NCBI GenBank assembly: GCA_001824635.1
Contig: MHYB01000110.1
Location: forward strand, 15,238-23,852
DNA length: 8,615 bases
Source of the DNA: Planctomycetes bacterium GWF2_50_10
GTDB lineage: Bacteria > Planctomycetota > Phycisphaerae > Sedimentisphaerales > GWF2-50-10
Direction: 5' to 3'
The notes beneath the pieces were generated by a model. The model searched no databases and was not told the origin of the DNA. It saw only the letters and a program-made list of their open reading frames with translations. Both the position numbers and the translations under genes were made by a program. Below, one piece after another: positions 3,766 through 8,615 of the stretch (its first letter is position 1; each line of letters begins with the position of its first letter).

Positions 3766-5709
3766 ATGGCAAAGATAATTGGAATAGATTTAGGTACCAC
3801 CAACTCGGTAGTGGCCGTGATGGAAGGTTCGGCACCGAAGGTCTTGATAAATTCCTCGGGTTCACGAATCACGCCCTCGGTTGTCGGTTTCACAGATAAA
3901 GGCGAAAGGCTCGTCGGGCAGATCGCAAAGCACCAGCAGGTGACCAACCCTGAAAACACGGTTTTTTCGATCAAGCGTTTCATGGGCCGCCGCCACAACG
4001 AAGTAAGCTCCGAAGAAAAGCTCGTACCATATAAGGTTATCGGCGCCTCCGACGAACTGGTGAAGGTCCGCGTACGCGACAAAGAATTTACCCCCCCGGA
4101 AGTTTCCGCGATGATCCTGCAGGACCTCAAAAAAACCGCGGAAGATTATCTCGGCGAAAAGGTGGAGCAGGCCGTCATCACCGTCCCGGCTTATTTCAAT
4201 GACGCCCAGCGCCAGGCTACTAAGGATGCTGGCGCAATTGCCGGCCTCAAGGTAGAACGCATTATCAATGAGCCAACCGCGGCAGCACTTGCCTATGGCC
4301 TGGAAAAGAAAAAGAATGAAAAAGTTGCTGTTTTCGATTTCGGCGGCGGCACCTTTGATATTTCCATTCTAGATATCGGCGACAACGTCTTTGAAGTCCT
4401 TTCTACCAATGGCGACACTCACCTCGGCGGCGATGACCTTGACGAGATACTAATGAACTTCCTCGCAGAAGAATTCCGTATGAAGGAAGGCATCGACCTC
4501 CGCAAGGATCCGATGGCCCATCAACGACTCAAAGAGGCAGCTGAAAAAGCCAAGTGCGAACTCAGTTCGCAGATGGAGACCACAGTCAACCTGCCCTTCA
4601 TCACAGCCGATGCCACCGGGCCAAAGCATTTGCAGATAAGCATCAGCAGGGCAAAATTTGAAGCACTCGCTGAGCCGATTTTTGAAAGACTTAAAAATCC
4701 TTGCCGCCGCGCACTTGCTGATGCAAAGATGCGTCCGGCCGATGTCGTCGAAGTGCTGCTCGTCGGTGGTTCGACAAGAATTCCGAAAGTCCAGCAGATC
4801 GTAAAAGACATCTTTGAGAAGGAACCTAATAAGAGTCTCAACCCCGATGAAGTTGTTGCAATGGGCGCAGCTATTCAAGGCGCGGTACTCGCCGGCGATG
4901 CGGGCGTTAAAGACATCCTGCTCCTTGACGTCACCCCGCTTTCACTCGGCGTCGAAACCCTCGGCGGCGTGATGACAAAGCTCATTGAACGCAATACCAC
5001 TATCCCAACCAGCAAACGTGAGATATTCTCGACAGCTGCTGATAGTCAGACCACGGTTGATATCCACATTCTCCAGGGTGAACGCGAATTTGCTCGCGAT
5101 AACCGCACGCTGGGTCGTTTCCAGCTATCGGACATTCCGCCGTCACCTCGCGGCATACCGCAGATCGAAGTCATGTTCGACATCGATGCAAACGGTATTT
5201 TGAATGTCTCCGCCAAGGACCTGGCCACCAGCAAACAGCAGTCCATCCAGATCAAGTCCAGCTCCGGCCTAAGCGACGAAGAAGTCAAAAAGATGACACA
5301 GGATGCTGAAGCACATGCGGCAGAGGATAAGAAACGAAGGGAAGTGATCGAGCTTAAGAACCAGGCAGACCAGTTGATCTACTCGACTGAAAAGACTGTT
5401 AAAGAGCACGGCGAAAAAGTTTCCGCCGAAACTCGCGGCAATATTGAAAGTGCCGTCAACAGTCTTCGCGAAGCGATCAAGGGCGAAGACCCCGAAGCCA
5501 TTCGCAAATCAATGGACAACCTCGGCTCAGCCAGCCAGGAACTTGGCAAGATCCTCTACGAAGAAGCCGCAAAAAAACAGGCTCAAGCCGGCGCAGGGGC
5601 GCAGGGCGACGCACAAAGGCCGACCCCCGAAGCCGAGCAGGATGTAAAACGCAAAACCGGCCGCGATGATGTCATCGATGCCGAATTCGAAGCCAAAGAC
5701 AAACCATAA
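3766..5709 (+). CDS. dnaK: Molecular chaperone DnaK (Hsp70)
   Basis: 647 residues, normal bacterial DnaK length. It is a cytoplasmic ATP-driven chaperone that binds exposed hydrophobic segments with DnaJ and GrpE. The nucleotide-binding domain (about 1-383) shows IGIDLGTTNS (5-14), K70 in FSIKRFMG, the GRR of the bacterial insertion (74-76), VPAYFNDAQRQATKDAG, NEPTAAALAYG, DFGGGTFD with T196, and VGGSTRIP. The interdomain linker DILLLDVTPL (383-392) precedes the beta-sandwich peptide-binding domain and the helical lid. A Gln/Ala/Gly-rich tail ends in DDVIDAEFEAKDKP, the conserved canonical DnaK terminus, so this is not an HscA/HscC-type paralogue. AGGAG lies 6 nt before ATG. No grpE, dnaJ or hrcA is adjacent and no CIRCE repeat is visible. 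Transcription probably starts at the sigma-54 promoter upstream and ends at the hairpin at 5735. Confidence 0.98.
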   Translation: MAKIIGIDLGTTNSVVAVMEGSAPKVLINSSGSRITPSVVGFTDKGERLVGQIAKHQQVTNPENTVFSIKRFMGRRHNEVSSEEKLVPYKVIGASDELVKVRVRDKEFTPPEVSAMILQDLKKTAEDYLGEKVEQAVITVPAYFNDAQRQATKDAGAIAGLKVERIINEPTAAALAYGLEKKKNEKVAVFDFGGGTFDISILDIGDNVFEVLSTNGDTHLGGDDLDEILMNFLAEEFRMKEGIDLRKDPMAHQRLKEAAEKAKCELSSQMETTVNLPFITADATGPKHLQISISRAKFEALAEPIFERLKNPCRRALADAKMRPADVVEVLLVGGSTRIPKVQQIVKDIFEKEPNKSLNPDEVVAMGAAIQGAVLAGDAGVKDILLLDVTPLSLGVETLGGVMTKLIERNTTIPTSKREIFSTAADSQTTVDIHILQGEREFARDNRTLGRFQLSDIPPSPRGIPQIEVMFDIDANGILNVSAKDLATSKQQSIQIKSSSGLSDEEVKKMTQDAEAHAAEDKKRREVIELKNQADQLIYSTEKTVKEHGEKVSAETRGNIESAVNSLREAIKGEDPEAIRKSMDNLGSASQELGKILYEEAAKKQAQAGAGAQGDAQRPTPEAEQDVKRKTGRDDVIDAEFEAKDKP

Positions 5710-5734
5710 CATTTGCCTTCGGCATCAGATTTCC

Positions 5735-5761
5735 AAAGCCCTCTCAAAAGAGGGCTTTTTT
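5735..5761 (+). terminator. Intrinsic terminator of dnaK
   Basis: A perfect 10-bp stem AAAGCCCTCT/AGAGGGCTTT with a CAAA loop is followed by a run of six T (5756-5761, partly overlapping the stem). It lies 26 nt after the dnaK stop codon. Confidence 0.93.
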
Positions 5762-5767
5762 ATGCGC

Positions 5768-5794
5768 AAAAAAAGGCACCGCCAAAGCGATGCC
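5768..5794 (-). terminator. Intrinsic terminator of the SGNH hydrolase gene
   Basis: On the minus strand GGCATCGC-UUUG-GCGGUGCC forms an 8-bp stem with one G-U pair, followed by seven T (complement of A-run 5768-5774). It lies 24 nt after the stop codon of the gene at 5819-6565 and is separated by only 6 nt from the dnaK terminator, so each convergent transcript has its own stop. Confidence 0.88.
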
Positions 5795-5818
5795 CTGTTC
5801 TCTTGAATTTGTAAATTT

Positions 5819-6565
5819 TTACTTCATGAGTTTTTTGATCATCGGTTCCTGTGCCTCGGCCCACAAAACATATCCCTCTTGGCCTGGGTGGAGCTTATCT
5901 TTCATCAACTCCGTATTAAAGCTGCCGTCGGCATTGAGCCAAATCTTGTTTATATCCAAGAAATAAATGTGCTTATTATCAGCGATGTTCTTTATTATTT
6001 CGTTAGTCTCTGTGATCACCGGCATCTGGTTGGGCCTATCTGCTCTGGGAAATATCGCCAGCAGCAGTATCTTCGTTTGCGGCAGATCTCTGCGAAGCTT
6101 CTGGCAAATCGCGATTATTCCATCGGCGATATCTTTTGCACTGTCAGATCCCGAATTATTAGTTCCGATCATTATTACGGCAAGCTTGGGCGTTATTCCC
6201 TTGATCTCGCCGTTATCGAGCCGCCAAAGCACATGCTGGGTCTGGTCGCCGCTAAATCCCATATTCACAGCATTGCGATTACTGTAATATTTTTCCCACA
6301 TGGCTTTGCCCGCGCCTTCCCACCCGTGGGTTATCGAGTCGCCAATCATGAGCAAATCCACATTGCCCTGTGCCACCCTCTTTACAATAGCCTCATGCCT
6401 GTCCGTCCACCACTTATCCGGTCTCGGTACCGGCGTCACAGTCGCCTTTGAGCCGATCTGCACATCATAGCTCGATATTTTTTCACACTTCTTGAAAGGG
6501 CATTTGCATCCGCCCACTCCGATCAAAAACGCCGCTGTTAGCAAACCAAGAATAACCTTCTTCAT
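5819..6565 (-). CDS. SGNH/GDSL-family hydrolase, predicted lipoprotein
   Basis: 248 residues. A lipoprotein signal peptide is clear: MKK, a hydrophobic stretch, then lipobox VGGC with C20 as the lipidated cysteine. The mature protein is therefore membrane-anchored and faces the periplasm or outside. SGNH blocks are in order: I, GDSITHGW with nucleophile S77; II, G103 in NMGFSGDQT; III, GTNN with N136; V, DKLHPGQEGY with the D223-x2-H226 pair. This resembles the PAF-acetylhydrolase subunit-like SGNH group, which includes carbohydrate esterases and lipases. An acetyl- or acyl-esterase acting on carbohydrate is plausible, but the substrate is not readable. The ATG is preceded by GGAGG 4-5 nt upstream, a strong ribosome-binding site. 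The gene is monocistronic with its own promoter and terminator. Two further cysteines (C22, C27) follow the lipidated one. Confidence 0.92.
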   Translation of the reverse strand: MKKVILGLLTAAFLIGVGGCKCPFKKCEKISSYDVQIGSKATVTPVPRPDKWWTDRHEAIVKRVAQGNVDLLMIGDSITHGWEGAGKAMWEKYYSNRNAVNMGFSGDQTQHVLWRLDNGEIKGITPKLAVIMIGTNNSGSDSAKDIADGIIAICQKLRRDLPQTKILLLAIFPRADRPNQMPVITETNEIIKNIADNKHIYFLDINKIWLNADGSFNTELMKDKLHPGQEGYVLWAEAQEPMIKKLMK

Positions 6566-6614
6566 AAGACCTCCATGTTTAAAAATGTTTAGCTGCTTCT
6601 ATTAACAATGTATA

Positions 6615-6643
6615 ACTTTAAACAGATATCGATCTGCTGTAAA
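6615..6643 (-). promoter_or_regulatory. Candidate promoter of the SGNH hydrolase gene with an operator-like palindrome in the spacer
   Basis: On the minus strand TTTACA (complement of 6638-6643) and TAAAGT (complement of 6615-6620) are 17 nt apart. The spacer contains an inverted repeat, CAGAT-N4-ATCTG (6623-6636), centred between -35 and -10, a common place for a repressor site. The -10 matches only 4 of 6 bases. Confidence 0.4.
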
Positions 6644-6690
6644 CCTTTTTTCTTACTTCGCTCCAGGGAATCATACGGCTGCCATACTAA

Positions 6691-6719
6691 TTGACTTTTC
6701 AACCATTCTTAACTACAAT
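6691..6719 (+). promoter_or_regulatory. Sigma-70 promoter of the histidine kinase gene
   Basis: TTGACT (6691-6696) and TACAAT (6714-6719) are each 5 of 6 matches to consensus and exactly 17 nt apart. The start would be near 6726, about 36 nt before the ATG at 6762. Confidence 0.65.
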
Positions 6720-6761
6720 AACCCCGAATCTGTTAATGAACCAGGTGCAGAAAGGCCGAAA

Positions 6762-8375
6762 ATGCTTAAGCGACTTTGGGCCAGTGTTATCCCCCAAATA
6801 ATGCGCACCAATTCATTAGAGTCGGACATGGAACCCCATAAATATGGCTCCGTCAAAATATTTTCCATACGCCTGTTTACCGCTCTGCTTGTAATTTTGT
6901 TTTCCGTTGTGCTGCGTCTGGTTCTCGTATCCCAGGCCGGCATTCTTCCAACTTATATTACTTTTTACCCTGCCGTGATCATTATAGCCCTCTTCGGTGG
7001 CTTCTGGCTTGGGATTATTTCTACTGTTATTCTTGCTCTGATTACCGATTTCTGGGTAATCAGCCCGGGGCAGTTCTTTGCATATAGCAGGGCCGATATT
7101 GTCTCACAGGTACTGTTCCTCTCCATGGGCATCCTTGTCAGCATCGTCTGCGAGCTTTACCTGCGCGCAAGACTTAAACTTTCGGTCTTCCAGCAGAAGC
7201 AAGCCCTTTATGAAAACCAGCAACGGCTAAAGCACGCAGAGGCAATAGCTCACCTGGGCAGCTGGGAACTGGACCTCACTACCGACCACCTTGAATGGTC
7301 GGACGAGGTCTATCGGATATTCGGTCTGGAGCCCCAGCAGTTTGCCGCTTCTTATGAAGCGTTCCTCGATGTTGTTCACCCAGATGACAGGGCCGCGGTC
7401 GACTGGGCGTATACTGATTCAATAAAAAACAACCTCGGCGGCTATGAGATAGAGCACCGCATTATTCGCAAGTCCACAGGCGAAGTTCGTATTATTCACG
7501 AAAAGTGCACGCATGTCCGCGACAGTTCCGGCAAAATTGTCCGGTCACTAGGAATATCTCACGACATCACTGAGCGCAAGCTTGCCGAAAACGCCATTAA
7601 AAGTAACGAAAAGCGGCTTGCCGAACAGACAAAAGAACTTGAATCCATTATAGCGCTTGTATCGCACGATCTCCGTGCTCCGCTGGTCAATGTTAAAGGC
7701 TTTAATACCTTCATAAAGAGCGATATAGAACGCATTCAGGTGCTACTTGCTGATACAAAATTTGCGCCGGAGGTGGAAAAGGAATTGACAGAAATTTTCC
7801 AGCAGAGCCTGCCGGAGTCCGTAGGCTTTATCGCGTCAAGCGCAGATTCCATGGATACTCTTGTGAAATCACTGGTAGCTGTCGCACGAGCAGGGCTTAC
7901 CGTCCTTGATCCCAAGCCGCTTGATATGAACGACTTAGTCAGGCAGATCGTCTCCTCAATCCAGATAAAGTTTAAGGAATCCGGTGCGGCCCTTCATATA
8001 GATACGCTCCCACCCTGCATGGCGGATAAACAGCAGGTAACGCAGATATTCACGAACCTCATTGATAACGCGGTGAAATATCTCTCCCATGACCGGCCTG
8101 GCAAGATCAACATTTCCGGCCGAGTTGAAAAAGACCGTGTGATTTACTGCGTTGCAGATAACGGTATCGGGATCGAGCCTGAGAACCAGGAAAGGATTTT
8201 TGAAATATTCACCCGCCTTGCGCAGAAAGCTCACGCCGGGGGTGAGGGTATGGGCCTTACAATGGTAAAACGAATGGTGGATCACAACAACGGCCAAGTG
8301 TGGATTGACTCGCAAAAAGGCATAGGCTCCAAGTTCTTTGTTGCCCTGCCGATGGTTCCACAAAATAATTGTTAA
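6762..8375 (+). CDS. Membrane sensor histidine kinase (DUF4118-PAS-HisKA-HATPase)
   Basis: 537 residues. Four membrane segments (about 34-55, 64-80, 82-101, 112-133) with the pattern FYPAVIIIALFGGFWLGII resemble the KdpD-like DUF4118 module. A PAS fold of the PAS_3 type follows (about 160-273: LGSWELD, WSDEVYRIFGLEP, VHPDDR, ending in DITERK), then a short coiled coil (274-295). The HisKA H-box is SHDLRAP with phospho-acceptor H302. The ATPase domain has the N-box (NLIDNAVKYL, N432/N436), G1 (DNGIGI, D466) and G2 (GGEGMGL, 493-499). All catalytic residues are present. About 30 extra residues lie between the two dimerisation helices. It would autophosphorylate and pass phosphate to a response regulator, but none is encoded here, so it is an orphan in this window. 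The start is supported by AAAGG 6 nt before ATG and by the promoter at 6691. The signal sensed is unknown. Confidence 0.95.
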   Translation: MLKRLWASVIPQIMRTNSLESDMEPHKYGSVKIFSIRLFTALLVILFSVVLRLVLVSQAGILPTYITFYPAVIIIALFGGFWLGIISTVILALITDFWVISPGQFFAYSRADIVSQVLFLSMGILVSIVCELYLRARLKLSVFQQKQALYENQQRLKHAEAIAHLGSWELDLTTDHLEWSDEVYRIFGLEPQQFAASYEAFLDVVHPDDRAAVDWAYTDSIKNNLGGYEIEHRIIRKSTGEVRIIHEKCTHVRDSSGKIVRSLGISHDITERKLAENAIKSNEKRLAEQTKELESIIALVSHDLRAPLVNVKGFNTFIKSDIERIQVLLADTKFAPEVEKELTEIFQQSLPESVGFIASSADSMDTLVKSLVAVARAGLTVLDPKPLDMNDLVRQIVSSIQIKFKESGAALHIDTLPPCMADKQQVTQIFTNLIDNAVKYLSHDRPGKINISGRVEKDRVIYCVADNGIGIEPENQERIFEIFTRLAQKAHAGGEGMGLTMVKRMVDHNNGQVWIDSQKGIGSKFFVALPMVPQNNC

Positions 8376-8569
8376 CTTGTTTGCCCTTTTGCGGTTACAA
8401 GAGCGGCGAGCAGGATATGTCTGAGGCGGTCGATTGAGAGGTTATCAAGGTATTCATCGGTGAAATCCATCTTGAAGCGGCCTTTGAAGTTCTTAAGACG
8501 GGTTTTTACATCATCGCGCTCAAGTGTTGCTATCGATGTCGCGATCTGATCGAAATTGACCTTTGCCAT
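8372..8569 (-). CDS. Small hypothetical protein, 65 residues
   Basis: I do not recognise a named family. The product is a charged, soluble, probably helical protein without signal peptide, membrane segment or cysteine. Notable blocks are LERDDVKTRLKNFKGRFKMDFT and, at the C-terminus, YLDNLSIDRLRHILLAAL, which looks like a helix-loop-helix. The ATG has a purine-rich GAGGGTAGG upstream. Amino-acid composition and an intact frame to the stop make it a credible gene, and I have an unverified impression that similar short proteins occur in planctomycetes. Its stop codon overlaps that of the histidine kinase by 4 nt tail to tail, and no terminator is visible for either. The 46 bases upstream (8570-8615) contain no further feature I can support. 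Confidence 0.65.
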   Translation of the reverse strand: MAKVNFDQIATSIATLERDDVKTRLKNFKGRFKMDFTDEYLDNLSIDRLRHILLAALVTAKGQTS

Positions 8570-8615
8570 TAACCTACCCTCGCTTTATTGGTTTCCTGTC
8601 GCTATTTTCGGCGGT

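Noticed and set aside
4450..4878. Minus-strand open frames inside dnaK (also 3741-4130 and 4521-4841)
   Set aside because: dnaK is intact and highly conserved on the plus strand; the opposite frames are a codon-bias effect.
5879..6451. Plus-strand frame of 190 codons opposite the SGNH hydrolase gene
   Set aside because: The minus strand has signal peptide, SGNH blocks, ribosome-binding site, promoter and terminator; the plus-strand frame has none of these.
6736..6738. ATG at 6736 as the kinase start
   Set aside because: It is out of frame with the kinase; the ATG at 6762 is in frame and has an upstream AAAGG.

Overview
The window looks like chromosomal DNA from an anaerobic or facultatively anaerobic bacterium. 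A planctomycete-type (PVC group, perhaps Phycisphaerae) origin is my best guess. The reasons are moderate G+C, an oxygen-sensitive hybrid-cluster protein with a ferredoxin partner, a lipoprotein-type SGNH hydrolase of a kind common in PVC genomes, and a large membrane PAS histidine kinase. This placement is inference from protein style, not from a marker gene. No mobile element, CRISPR array, rRNA or tRNA was seen.

Layout, left to right. (1) Positions 1-596 (+) hold the C-terminal part of an FAD-dependent oxidoreductase. (2) Positions 600-3474 (-) form a compact four-gene operon, transcribed rrf2-type regulator, small cupin, hcp, ferredoxin-domain protein. It reads as a nitrosative-stress module: an Fe-S-sensing repressor controls an NO/hydroxylamine reductase and its likely electron donor. 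A 16-bp hairpin with a cUUCGg tetraloop sits between hcp and the ferredoxin gene. (3) Positions 3475-3765 are a 291-bp divergent intergenic region full of palindromes. It carries an Rrf2-type operator and promoter facing left. Facing right it carries a sigma-54 promoter that matches the full TGGCAC-N5-TTGCA consensus. (4) Positions 3766-5709 (+) encode a full-length DnaK with no grpE, dnaJ or CIRCE element nearby. (5) Two back-to-back intrinsic terminators (5735-5794) separate dnaK from the convergent SGNH lipoprotein gene (5819-6565, -). (6) Positions 6566-6761 are a second divergent intergenic region with a recognisable sigma-70 promoter on each strand. (7) Positions 6762-8375 (+) encode a DUF4118-PAS-HisKA-HATPase sensor kinase. 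Its stop codon overlaps by 4 nt the stop codon of a 65-residue protein of unknown function encoded on the other strand (8372-8569).

The most unusual observation is the consensus sigma-54 promoter in front of dnaK. It has a 21-bp inverted repeat about 150 bp upstream, where an enhancer would sit, and it lies back to back with an Rrf2-controlled NO-detoxification operon. This suggests, but does not prove, that the chaperone is switched on by a dedicated activator rather than by the HrcA or sigma-32 circuits. I see no clear sign of an entirely new multi-gene system; the remaining genes belong to known families.
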